Of a DNA stretch of 16,670 nt, positions 1 through 6,627 are shown in pieces. Source of the DNA: Candidatus Bathyarchaeota archaeon (GTDB taxonomy: Archaea > Thermoproteota > Bathyarchaeia > TCS64); NCBI GenBank assembly GCA_030669135.1, contig DAOVEE010000018.1, positions 1-16,670 of the forward strand, written 5' to 3'. Position 1 is the stretch's first letter; each line of letters starts with the position of its first letter. The notes beneath the pieces are model-generated. The model was not told where the DNA came from and searched no databases. It saw nothing but the letters and a program-made list of their open reading frames with translations. The position numbers and the translations under genes are program-made.

Positions 1-519
1 GTGGGTCTGGAACTCCACCCTGAAGAGGCTCTCGAGGTAGCCTCTGAGAAAGGTCAGCGGTACGCCTAGGAACTCCACCACTATCTCGTTGCCGTCCCTA
101 GTGAACTTACCCCAGCCCAGGTTCTCCAGCTCGCTGAGTATGATGCTCCAGTTGTCTACGCTTGTGAGGTCCAGGTTCGGGTCCGCGGAGCGGAGCACCT
201 TCCTCTTGAGCGCCGTCGCCCTGGCCACATCGTAGAGACGTGACTCAGACATTGTGCTCAATATGTCGTTGAAGGTACCGTGGTCAACGATGAGGAGCCT
301 CTCAGTGCCACTCCTGTAGACGTAAGGGAGCCAGTCATGCATGTTCAGCTTCTTGTAGATGCGGAGCGCCGTTAGCACCGCCTCCTCCCTGTTCTTGATG
401 CGCTTGATGCGCTCAAGGAAGCTGAGGTACCGACTGAGATCATCGTCAAGCTCTATGGCAAGCCCGCGGTCCTTGGTGGAGCGCTTCCGGACTGATAGGG
501 CATCCTCTTCGTCGTTCAA
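1..519 (-). CDS. Unrecognised protein with ribbon-helix-helix-like N-terminus (partial, C-terminus outside window)
   Basis: An uninterrupted minus-strand frame of exactly 173 codons runs from a TTG start at 519 to the window edge; the frame has an in-frame TGA upstream. I chose the TTG because GTGAT, complementary to the archaeal 16S 3' end, sits 6 nt before it (526-530) and no ATG is available before residue 60. Residues 1-18 are acidic/basic and probably disordered. Residues 19-24 (GLAIEL) could be a beta strand, followed by two predicted helices (25-40 and 43-58), the layout of a ribbon-helix-helix DNA-binding fold. Residues 60-173 are mixed alpha/beta and match no family I know. It lies 66 bp downstream of cofE on the same strand, and a perfect palindrome sits in that gap. 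A DNA-binding role is inference from the short N-terminal pattern only. Confidence 0.72.
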   Translation of the reverse strand, partial: MNDEEDALSVRKRSTKDRGLAIELDDDLSRYLSFLERIKRIKNREEAVLTALRIYKKLNMHDWLPYVYRSGTERLLIVDHGTFNDILSTMSESRLYDVARATALKRKVLRSADPNLDLTSVDNWSIILSELENLGWGKFTRDGNEIVVEFLGVPLTFLRGYLESLFRVEFQTH

Positions 520-525
520 TATATC

Positions 526-530
526 ATCAC
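526..530 (-). promoter_or_regulatory. Ribosome binding site deciding the TTG start at 519
   Basis: On the minus strand GTGAT pairs with the 3' end of archaeal 16S rRNA (the GGTGATC part of the anti-SD target). It ends 6 nt before TTG 519. It is the main reason for preferring that start. Confidence 0.5.
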
Positions 531-559
531 AAATCGGGTGCGGCTCGCTAAAACTGTTA

Positions 560-573
560 CTATACAGGTATAG
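560..573. promoter_or_regulatory. Perfect palindrome CTATAC-AG-GTATAG, candidate operator/promoter
   Basis: CTATACAGGTATAG has two perfect 6-bp arms around a 2-bp centre. It lies about 41-55 nt upstream of the TTG start of the ribbon-helix-helix-like gene, where the TATA/BRE region of a promoter with a short leader would fall, and the arms themselves are TATA-like. It may be the core promoter, an operator overlapping it, or both. Autoregulation is inference. Confidence 0.45.
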
Positions 574-585
574 TCAAGCGCTACC

Positions 586-1332
586 TTAACGGAAAAGGTC
601 CTCCTCGAGGGGCCTTATTAGATCTGAGGCGCGGCCGTCCCCCTCAGGGTAATCGTAGCCTCTGATCAGCACGACGGGGACGCCCTCGGCCTTTCCTTTC
701 ACAAGCTCGGCGGCTGCCGCCAACTCATCCACGACGGCTATATTGGTAACGTGCAGTGTGTGGCCCATCATGTCCTGCTCGCCACGGTAGTCCCTGAAAG
801 ATGACATACCTGCGACGCCTATCGCGAAGTCGACCTGCCCGAGACGCCAGGCCCGCCCCCATGTATCCGTGATGATCACCGCAGGCTTGACGCCGATGAT
901 CTGCCCTAGCTCTTCTCTAATCTTTCTGGCAGAGGCGTCAGGGTCCACAGGGAGCAGCGTGATGTAGCCGTCCTCGACGTTGGAGAAGTCGACGCCGGCG
1001 TTGGCGCATACGTGGCCGTGGTGGGTCTCTACGATCAGGGCTCGTTTCTTCATCCTTATTATCCTGGCAGTCTCCCTGAGGACAGCCTCCGCGACTCGGG
1101 GGTCCTTCTCCATCGTCTCCCCGATGTGCTCAGCGAACCGTGAGGGCTTCACCTCGTCTAGCTTTACTCTCCTCCCCTCAGCCTTGGAGACTATCTTCTG
1201 CGTGACCACCAAGATGTCCCGGTCCAGAAGCTGCAAGCCCTGGTTTTTAGCCGCCTCTGCGATTATCTCTGAGAGTTTGTCTCTCTCGTGGATCATGGGT
1301 ATCCCTGTGAGGGGTATGATGCTGAGAGCCAT
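586..1332 (-). CDS. cofE: Coenzyme F420-0:L-glutamate ligase (CofE)
   Basis: CofE adds L-glutamate residues to coenzyme F420-0 in a GTP-dependent reaction, making the gamma-linked tail of F420 in the cytoplasm. The 248-residue product has the usual archaeal length. Family blocks are visible in order: an N-terminal IIPLTGIP...GD-like stretch (5-20), VVTQKIVSKAEGR (42-54), HGHVCANAGVDFSNV (105-119, metal/GTP site region), ITDTWGRAWRLGQ followed by AIGVAG (154-175), and DELAAAAELVKGKA (202-215). A longer frame opens at 1422, but its first 30 residues (proline- and glycine-rich, ending HHSLS) do not resemble the family. ATG 1332 fits the family N-terminus and lies 25 nt after a TATA-like TATAAT, which suggests a leaderless mRNA. 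Its presence implies F420-dependent redox chemistry in this organism. It is divergent from the nitrilase gene. Confidence 0.93.
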   Translation of the reverse strand: MALSIIPLTGIPMIHERDKLSEIIAEAAKNQGLQLLDRDILVVTQKIVSKAEGRRVKLDEVKPSRFAEHIGETMEKDPRVAEAVLRETARIIRMKKRALIVETHHGHVCANAGVDFSNVEDGYITLLPVDPDASARKIREELGQIIGVKPAVIITDTWGRAWRLGQVDFAIGVAGMSSFRDYRGEQDMMGHTLHVTNIAVVDELAAAAELVKGKAEGVPVVLIRGYDYPEGDGRASDLIRPLEEDLFR

Positions 1333-1356
1333 ACTAAGGGAGTGATGCCATGCTCT

Positions 1357-1362
1357 ATTATA
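1357..1362 (-). promoter_or_regulatory. Putative TATA box of cofE
   Basis: Minus-strand TATAAT lies 25 nt before ATG 1332, the spacing of an archaeal TATA box to its start site. This predicts transcription beginning at or next to the ATG (leaderless) and supports the shorter cofE start. Confidence 0.45.
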
Positions 1363-1423
1363 GGTAGTGGGAGGCGGAGGCGAACCGCCCCTGGAAGCTT
1401 GAGGCAGCCTGATGTCAGACACG

Positions 1424-1430
1424 TTTTATA
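1424..1430 (+). promoter_or_regulatory. Putative TATA box of the nitrilase gene
   Basis: TTTTATA is centred 28 nt before ATG 1455, so a leaderless transcript is possible. A GGAGG at 1437-1441 is 13 nt from the ATG and could instead serve a leadered transcript. Confidence 0.45.
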
Positions 1431-1454
1431 CAGCCCGGAGGCTGATCACTACCA

Positions 1455-2516
1455 ATGTTAGAGAAGCTAAAGGTAGCTGTGGCCCAGACGAGCCCGGTCT
1501 TCATGGACAAGGAGGCCACCATCGACAAGACGTGTAGGGCGATGGAGGAGGCGGGCAGGAACGGCGCCCAGCTCATCGTCTTCAGCGAGACCCATATCCC
1601 AGGGTACCCGTACTGGAGGGGCGCCAACCCCATCAGCAGGTGGAGCATGAACCAAGTGGAGTACATGAAGAACGCCGTGAGGGTTCCCAGCGGCGACACC
1701 GAGACCCTGGGGGACGCGGCTCGGGACGCCGGCGTCGTCGCCGTGGTCGGCTGCACCGAGATGAGCGACATCAAGGGAAGCAACACCCTCTACAACACCA
1801 TACTCTTCTTCGGGGACGACGGCATCCTCCTAGGTAGGCACCGGAAGCTAATGCCCACCCACGGCGAGCGCACCGTCTGGGCGCCCGGCGACGCACGGGA
1901 CCTCATGGTCTTCGACACCGACGTCGGGACAGTCGGCGGCCTCATCTGCTACGAGCACCACATGACGCTCCTCAAGGCCGCGATGGCGTACCTGGGCGAG
2001 GAGATCCACTGCGCCCTCTGGGACGGCTACTGGGTCATGGACTGGCACCCCGGCAAGAAGCGGCGGTACAGGGATGGCGACGATTGGCACCTCTGCGACA
2101 TCGAGTACGCGTGCAAGGAGTACGCCATGGAGACCCAGAGCTTCGTGCTGAGCGCCTGCCAGTACATCCCAGACGACGAGATGCCCGACGACACCAGGGA
2201 CTTCAACATCGCATCCGGGGGCTCAAGCATCCTAAACCCGGCTGGCGTCTACCTGGTGGAGCCGGTTTTCAACGAGGAGACCATCCTCTACGCCGAGCTG
2301 GACCAGGACGACCGCCGCCACACAAAGGCCTATGTGGACGCGCTGGGGCACTACGCCCGCTGGGACGTGCTCCGTCTCGACATGAGGGGGGAGCCGAACC
2401 AGCCGTTCACCGTGAGGCCCCCCGACATCCCCTATAGCAGGATCAAAGAGGTCGCCGAGAGGCATGGAGCCGACCCGGACAAGCTGGAGAAGATGCTCAG
2501 GGAGCTGGAGGGCTAG
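1455..2516 (+). CDS. Nitrilase (branch 1 of the nitrilase superfamily)
   Basis: Carbon-nitrogen hydrolase of 353 residues, expected to hydrolyse a nitrile to a carboxylic acid and ammonia in the cytoplasm. The catalytic Glu-Lys-Cys triad is visible: E45 in VFSETHIPGYPYW, K131 in HRKLMPTHGERTVW, and C165 in GLICYEHHM; E138 is the usual second glutamate. The HRKLxPTxxERxxW block, CxEH and the following ALWDGYW are hallmarks of true nitrilases/cyanide-hydrolysing enzymes rather than omega-amidases or N-carbamoylases. The substrate cannot be read from sequence; aliphatic or aromatic nitriles, or cyanide, are all possible. The start at ATG 1455 gives the usual N-terminus (KVAVAQTSPVF). The 3' end overlaps the convergent MFS gene by 20 bp, and the gene is divergent from cofE. 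The codons are very GC-rich like the neighbours, with no clear sign of recent transfer. Confidence 0.93.
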   Translation: MLEKLKVAVAQTSPVFMDKEATIDKTCRAMEEAGRNGAQLIVFSETHIPGYPYWRGANPISRWSMNQVEYMKNAVRVPSGDTETLGDAARDAGVVAVVGCTEMSDIKGSNTLYNTILFFGDDGILLGRHRKLMPTHGERTVWAPGDARDLMVFDTDVGTVGGLICYEHHMTLLKAAMAYLGEEIHCALWDGYWVMDWHPGKKRRYRDGDDWHLCDIEYACKEYAMETQSFVLSACQYIPDDEMPDDTRDFNIASGGSSILNPAGVYLVEPVFNEETILYAELDQDDRRHTKAYVDALGHYARWDVLRLDMRGEPNQPFTVRPPDIPYSRIKEVAERHGADPDKLEKMLRELEG

Positions 2517-3759
2517 GCCCCCCGGGGGGCTTCGCAAGGTACGTGGTGAGGGTCGCCAGAGTCATCATGGCGCCTAGGAAGAGCAGGGTGGCGTTGTAGC
2601 TGTCCGTCAAGTCCACCAGCCATCCCCCTATCAAGGGGAAGAGGCCTCCGCCCAGGCCCCCGGCGAGGGTCATGATGCCGAAAAGCGTCGTGTTGTATCT
2701 TCTGCCGAAGTAGTCTGTGGTTATGGCGGCGTACTGCTCCGGGGCCCCGCCGTAGGACACGCCGTATAGGACCGCCCACGCGTAGAGCAGGGTGATGTTC
2801 GCCGGGATTACCGTGGCCACGAGGAAAGCGACGGCCATGCCACCCGTGGTGAACAGTATGGTGATCTTCCTACCGTACCTGTCGGAGACGATGCCGAACA
2901 CGAAGCTGCCGGTGGCGCTCATGAGGCCGATGACGCCGAATGCTGCGCTCGCCTGCAGCGGAGATATTCCTATCTTGATCATGTGGGGCACCACGAACGT
3001 CAGGATAGATATGATGCCGCCGACGGCGAAGAAGTAGGAGATCGCCATCAGTCTGAAGCACGTGGTGGCTACGGCCTCCCTGGGCGTCCAGTTGACCTCC
3101 TCTGGGTTTCCGTTCTCCTTGTCCCCCATGAACAGCGCGTCGTCGCCGTCTGGGTGAAGCCCGAGGCTCTCCGGGTCTTCACGCAGAAACAGGTACCCGA
3201 TGACGGCGGTGACGATCATGACGACGAGCCCGAGCGCTCTGATGGATGCCCTCCAGCCTAGGATCGGTATGAAGGACGCGACGATGGGGATCAGCACGGC
3301 TTGGCCGGCGCTGACTCCGACGCTGCTCCAGCCCACAGTTATCCCGCGTTTTCGGTGGAAGAACTTGCTCAACGCCATCGTGGGGACCACGTAGAGGGCG
3401 GCGGAGCCCATGGCCGCGATAACCCCCCAGACTACATAGAACTGCCAGAGCTCCGTGATGAACGAGACCATGGCTCCGCCTCCCCCGAGGAGCAGCCCAC
3501 CGAGTAGAACGGTCTTCCTGACCCCTATGCGGTCGGCGAGGTTGCCCACGAAGGGGGCGCTCAACGCGTATACCCAGAAGAAGATGGTTACGCCGCTGGC
3601 CGTCGCCGCGGTGCTCCACCCGAACTCCTGCTGGATGGGCGTGAAGAATATGCCGACGCTGTACCTGAGCCCATACATGAACATGTAGATGAGGAACGTT
3701 AACACGAAGACCACCCAGCCATAGAAGAAGGGCAGCCGGGCCTCCCAGCGTTCAGCCAT
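2497..3759 (-). CDS. MFS transporter, oxalate/formate antiporter (OFA)-like
   Basis: A 420-residue integral membrane protein with about 12 hydrophobic segments. The N-terminal FFYGWVVF block followed by a short TM1 and GIFFTPIQQEFGWS is typical of the OFA/monocarboxylate-transporter branch of the major facilitator superfamily. MFS motif A is present in the first half (GNLADRIGVRK, 72-82) and repeated in the second half (GIVSDRYGRK). A charged cytoplasmic loop of about 30 residues separates the halves (REDPESLGLHPDGDD...). The likely substrate is a small carboxylate, but this is not provable from sequence. Its 3' end overlaps the convergent nitrilase gene by 20 bp, so a link to nitrile-derived acids is possible. 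ATG 3759 lies about 26 nt after an A/T-rich TTTTTATT box. Confidence 0.88.
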   Translation of the reverse strand: MAERWEARLPFFYGWVVFVLTFLIYMFMYGLRYSVGIFFTPIQQEFGWSTAATASGVTIFFWVYALSAPFVGNLADRIGVRKTVLLGGLLLGGGGAMVSFITELWQFYVVWGVIAAMGSAALYVVPTMALSKFFHRKRGITVGWSSVGVSAGQAVLIPIVASFIPILGWRASIRALGLVVMIVTAVIGYLFLREDPESLGLHPDGDDALFMGDKENGNPEEVNWTPREAVATTCFRLMAISYFFAVGGIISILTFVVPHMIKIGISPLQASAAFGVIGLMSATGSFVFGIVSDRYGRKITILFTTGGMAVAFLVATVIPANITLLYAWAVLYGVSYGGAPEQYAAITTDYFGRRYNTTLFGIMTLAGGLGGGLFPLIGGWLVDLTDSYNATLLFLGAMMTLATLTTYLAKPPGGPSPPAP

Positions 3760-3780
3760 AAACCAAACCCCACCGACACC

Positions 3781-3789
3781 AATAAAAAC
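3781..3789 (-). promoter_or_regulatory. Putative TATA box of the OFA-like transporter gene
   Basis: Minus-strand GTTTTTATT is centred about 26 nt before ATG 3759, consistent with a leaderless transcript. The 71-bp gap to the divergent HAD gene must hold both promoters; I see no equally clear box for the HAD gene. Confidence 0.4.
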
Positions 3790-3830
3790 CTATCAACAGG
3801 TTCAAACAAGACTGGACAGGGATCTATGGT

Positions 3831-4538
3831 ATGCTGAGCTGCGCCCTCTTCGACATCGACGGCACTCTCCTGAGGGGATTCATCATACGGAGCTTCCACG
3901 AATACCTTGCTGAGCACAGGGTCGTCGACGGAAAGTACACAGGTGAGATCACTGATATCTCAGACCGGAACGTGCGGGGAGAGCTCTCGTACCGGGAGAC
4001 GGCGGAGAGGGTTCCTGCCCTTTTCGCCGAGTCGCTGAGGGGAGTGGAGGTGGAGCTCGTCGAGTCCCACGCAGAGGTCTTCATGAGGAGCCATGTCCCC
4101 AAGACCCTGCTCTGGTACAGCCGGGCGCTCGTCGCCGCGATGAGGGCGACCGTGGACATGGTCATCGCGTTGTCCGGTTCACCCATCGAGCCGATCAGGC
4201 GTCTACACGGCCTTGGGTTTCACAGCGAGTACGGGACCGTATTCGAGAAAGAGGAAGGGATCTACACTGGGAGGGTGGAGAGCAACCTGATACTCGGCGA
4301 GGTCAAGGCAGAGGCGGCGAGACGAATAGCCGTAGAACATGGCGTAGATCTAAGTAGGTCGGTGGCCTTCGGTGACTCCGATCAGGACGCGGCGACGCTT
4401 GGGCTGGTTGGGCTTCCCATAGCCCTCAACCCGAGCCCGAGGATGAAGAGCATATGCGGGGAAAGGGGCTGGCTGTGGTACACGGAGGAGTCTATCAACA
4501 TACGGAGGATCGTCGAGTTGGCGAGCCAACTCAGATGA
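3831..4538 (+). CDS. HAD-superfamily phosphatase, subfamily IB (SerB-like)
   Basis: A soluble phosphohydrolase of 235 residues with a complete haloacid-dehalogenase catalytic set. Motif I is FDIDGT (nucleophile D8, acid/base D10), motif II is ALSGS (S115), motif III is K159 in GEVK, and motif IV is GDSDQD (D182, D186). The helical cap inserted between motifs I and II (about 15-105) and the GDSxxD form of motif IV place it in subfamily IB with phosphoserine-phosphatase-like enzymes. The substrate is unknown; phosphoserine is possible but the cap lacks anything I can call diagnostic. ATG 3831 is preferred because motif I then begins at residue 7, as usual. An ATG at 3826 is in another frame. 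The gene is divergent from the OFA-like transporter, and its stop codon overlaps a tiny downstream ORF (ATGA). Confidence 0.88.
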   Translation: MLSCALFDIDGTLLRGFIIRSFHEYLAEHRVVDGKYTGEITDISDRNVRGELSYRETAERVPALFAESLRGVEVELVESHAEVFMRSHVPKTLLWYSRALVAAMRATVDMVIALSGSPIEPIRRLHGLGFHSEYGTVFEKEEGIYTGRVESNLILGEVKAEAARRIAVEHGVDLSRSVAFGDSDQDAATLGLVGLPIALNPSPRMKSICGERGWLWYTEESINIRRIVELASQLR

Positions 4539-4621
4539 ATGCCCACGGAGTCCCCTGCACAAGCGTGTTCGACGGGCTGAGGTTCATCATCGGGGGAAGG
4601 ACGGGCGAGAAGGTTTCATAA
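4535..4621 (+). CDS. Possible 28-residue small ORF overlapping the HAD stop codon
   Basis: ATG at 4535 overlaps the HAD stop codon as ATGA, the usual layout of translational coupling. It opens a 28-codon frame ending TAA at 4619-4621, with product MNAHGVPCTS...IIGGRTGEKVS. No Shine-Dalgarno site is obvious and I know no family for it. The TAA falls inside the presumed TATA element of the next gene. It could be a genuine micro-protein, a decayed gene end, or chance. Confidence 0.2.
   Translation: MNAHGVPCTSVFDGLRFIIGGRTGEKVS
4614..4621 (+). promoter_or_regulatory. Weak putative TATA box of the second MFS gene
   Basis: TTTCATAA is centred about 30 nt before ATG 4648 in the 109-bp gap after the HAD gene. 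It is the most A/T-rich stretch in that gap. Confidence 0.3.
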
Positions 4622-4647
4622 CACCGACACGTCAATGATCAGACACC

Positions 4648-5826
4648 ATGGATAGGCCGGGGCTCTCGCGTGACGTCGTGTTACTGAGCATGGCCATCTT
4701 CTTCACGGACGCGAGCCACAGCACCGTGATACCCATCTTCCCGGGCTACGCCAAGGGCGTTGGGGCGTCCCTGAGCATGCTGGGCTCCTACGGCTCCGTG
4801 GCGGCGATGGCCATGCTTCTTCTCTCGCTGCCGCTGGGCCAGTTCTCCGACAGATACGGGCGTAGACGCATGATGGTGCCGGGGCTCATCCTGTTCATCG
4901 TGGTTCCTCTCTCATACATGGCGGCTCAGAGCCCGTACCACCTGTATCCGATCAGGATTGCCTTGGGCCTCGGCGTGGGGCTCATCTTCGGGAACGGCTT
5001 CCTGCTGATGTCCGAGGTCGCGGAGGAGGGCTTCAGGAACGTGGCTCAGGGCCTTTACATGACATCGATGGGCCTCGGCTTCACCCTAGGCCCCCTCGTC
5101 GGCGGCTTTGCCACCAAGCTCGTCGGCCCAAGCCTCAGCTTCAAGATCAGCAGCGGGTTCGCCGTCCTCGGGCTTCTGCTCCTGTTGATGGTCAAGGAGA
5201 ACAGGGTGAAAGAGAGCGGCAAGACTGAGGCCCGAATGGGGCTCAGCGAACTCGTCAGAGATCCGAGGATAATCGCGTCGGGTGTGGCCAACTTCGTCAA
5301 CTCCCTGATGTTCAACGCCGTCACCTTGTTCTTCCCCGTTTATGGCTCAGACATCGGGTTGGACGAGGCGGATGTAGGCATCGGATTCACCTCAAGGGGC
5401 TTAGCCAGCACCGCAGTGAGGCTCCCCGTCGGCTCACTCACCAGACGAATTAAGGCGCTGAACCTGATGGCCGCCGGGTTGCTTCTCTCGGCGGCGACGA
5501 TATTCACGGTCTCCAACTCGTCGGGGCTAGTGCTGGTGTGTGTCTTGATGGGGGTTCAAGGCGTAGCCTACGGGGTCTACCTCACCTCGGGGAACGTGTA
5601 CGTGTCAGAGGAGGCGCCTAAAGATCGCAAGGCTACAGCCATGGCCGTCTACAGCATGTTCGGGAACATCGGCGGCATCGTCGGCCCGGCGACGCTGGGC
5701 GTGATAGCAGAGAATATAGGGGCGAGAGGCGCCCTACAGTTCTCCGCAGCCGCCACGGTGCTCGGCGTGGCGTTGGCAATGACACTTGCCCGCAGGGACG
5801 CCGGGTCACCTGATCTGGCTTCTTAG
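4648..5826 (+). CDS. MFS transporter (drug-efflux DHA1-like or sugar-type)
   Basis: A 392-residue membrane protein with about 12 predicted transmembrane segments. MFS motif A is clear at 64-75 (GQFSDRYGRRRM). A glycine-rich TM4/TM5 region contains GLGVGLIFGNGF and a motif-C-like SMGLGFTLGPLVGG, the antiporter-type signature, which favours efflux. The second half carries a degraded motif A (GSLTRRIKALNLM). The substrate is unknown. It differs clearly from the OFA-like transporter at 2497-3759, so the two are not a recent duplication. Its last 21 bp overlap the convergent ACT-like gene. There is no good ribosome binding site before ATG 4648; the leader is probably short. Confidence 0.85.
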   Translation: MDRPGLSRDVVLLSMAIFFTDASHSTVIPIFPGYAKGVGASLSMLGSYGSVAAMAMLLLSLPLGQFSDRYGRRRMMVPGLILFIVVPLSYMAAQSPYHLYPIRIALGLGVGLIFGNGFLLMSEVAEEGFRNVAQGLYMTSMGLGFTLGPLVGGFATKLVGPSLSFKISSGFAVLGLLLLLMVKENRVKESGKTEARMGLSELVRDPRIIASGVANFVNSLMFNAVTLFFPVYGSDIGLDEADVGIGFTSRGLASTAVRLPVGSLTRRIKALNLMAAGLLLSAATIFTVSNSSGLVLVCVLMGVQGVAYGVYLTSGNVYVSEEAPKDRKATAMAVYSMFGNIGGIVGPATLGVIAENIGARGALQFSAAATVLGVALAMTLARRDAGSPDLAS

Positions 5827-6462
5827 CACCTCGAAGGCCTTGGAGGCGTCCTCCTCCCTGAGTATGAGGCTGGCCTCGTCGCCGCTGAAGAACGCGTCTA
5901 CCAGGTGCACGCCGTTCCTGAAGAGGAGGTCGCTGAGGAGGGCTATCCTGTCATAGCGGTCGTCTCCTTTAGCCATGGATATGTTCAGTTCGGTGTACCC
6001 CTCCCGTATCTCCGGCTTGTACTGCCACAGATCCTGCATGATCTGGGTCATGGCCTCGGATGTGGTGACTATCTTGAGGCTCTCCGGGAACTGGTAGAAC
6101 CTGAGCTTGAGGCCCCGGCTCTGCAGCTCCGTGAGCTGCTTGACTATCTCCACCTGCTCCCTGCGTGACGCCCTGAGGGTCACGTCCTTTATGTCGGTCT
6201 CCAGGTTCAGCCTTGAACCGTGGAGGGCCCCCCGGCGCTCGAGGGGCTGAGCCTCTATGGCTTCGCGTGAGAAACGCATGATCGCTGTGACTATGGTGTT
6301 GGGGTCCACGTCGCTGCCCGATAGGCTCTCCACGTCGTCCTGTATGTACCGGGCGGCGGCGCTATAGTTAACGACCTGCATGCGGATGCCTCGGTAGAGG
6401 TAGGGGTTCCTGGTGATTATGACCCTGACTGCTTCCTGCACTGAGCTCCGTCTGGTGGACAT
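5806..6462 (-). CDS. ACT-like domain protein with N-terminal helical (winged-helix-like) region
   Basis: The product is 218 residues from ATG 6462; the codon just before it is GTG, which would add one residue. Residues 1-70 (SVQEAVRVIITRNPYLYRGIRMQVVNYSA and onward) are mostly helical and resemble an N-terminal helix-turn-helix-type segment of uncharacterised archaeal ACT proteins. Residues about 85-145 and 155-218 look like ACT-type beta-alpha-beta units; the last reads TELNISMAKGDDRYDRIALLSDLLFRNGVHLVDAFFSGDE-like strand-helix-strand with VHLVDAFF. ACT domains bind small ligands, often amino acids, so a ligand-sensing regulator is plausible but unproven. A minus-strand TTATATGG is centred about 27 nt before ATG 6462, favouring that start. 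The gene is divergent from hsp20 and shares its operator-rich gap; its 3' end overlaps the second MFS gene. Confidence 0.75.
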   Translation of the reverse strand: MSTRRSSVQEAVRVIITRNPYLYRGIRMQVVNYSAAARYIQDDVESLSGSDVDPNTIVTAIMRFSREAIEAQPLERRGALHGSRLNLETDIKDVTLRASRREQVEIVKQLTELQSRGLKLRFYQFPESLKIVTTSEAMTQIMQDLWQYKPEIREGYTELNISMAKGDDRYDRIALLSDLLFRNGVHLVDAFFSGDEASLILREEDASKAFEVLRSQIR

Positions 6463-6484
6463 CACTGTTTAATGAAAAACTGCG

Positions 6485-6492
6485 CCATATAA
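6485..6492 (-). promoter_or_regulatory. Putative TATA box of the ACT-like gene
   Basis: Minus-strand TTATATGG is centred about 27 nt before ATG 6462, implying a leaderless mRNA. A TGACAT half-site (6500-6505) lies just upstream of it. Confidence 0.45.
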
Positions 6493-6553
6493 GAATTTAT
6501 GACATACGGTCAGGTATTCGGCATTGTCTGCGACATATGTATAACACACCATC

Positions 6554-6577
6554 AAAATGTCAAATATATGACATTTT
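6554..6577. promoter_or_regulatory. Perfect 9+9 inverted repeat with TGACAT half-sites: candidate operator of hsp20
   Basis: Arms AAAATGTCA (6554-6562) and TGACATTTT (6569-6577) are perfect complements around the spacer AATATA. A further direct TGACAT follows at 6577-6582, right before the hsp20 TATA box (6587-6594). TGACAT also occurs at 6500-6505 next to the TATA box of the divergent gene, with a one-base variant CGACAT at 6531-6536. The position immediately upstream of, or abutting, the core promoter is where archaeal activators or repressors bind. Which regulator binds is unknown. Confidence 0.65.
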
Positions 6578-6586
6578 GACATAAAG

Positions 6587-6594
6587 TTTATATT
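6587..6594 (+). promoter_or_regulatory. TATA box of the hsp20-cdc48 operon
   Basis: TTTATATT is a good archaeal TATA element. It is centred about 37 nt before ATG 6628, predicting a leader of roughly 10 nt. No Shine-Dalgarno site precedes the hsp20 ATG, in keeping with such a short leader. Confidence 0.6.
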
Positions 6595-6627
6595 GGGGCG
6601 TACTCCAGAGATCTCCAGCGAAAAAAT

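Noticed and set aside
359..589. Plus-strand 76-codon frame, Ser/Arg-rich
   Set aside because: It lies antisense to the better-supported minus-strand gene (1-519), which has an open frame to the window edge, sensible composition and a ribosome binding site. The Ser/Arg/Leu bias is typical of antisense reading.
1333..1422. N-terminal extension of cofE up to 1422
   Set aside because: The extra 30 residues do not fit the CofE family, would run through the putative cofE TATA box, and leave no space for a promoter.
2497..5826. The two MFS genes as a duplication or as one composite transporter system
   Set aside because: Their N-termini, loop lengths and motifs differ (OFA-like versus efflux-like), so they belong to separate branches.
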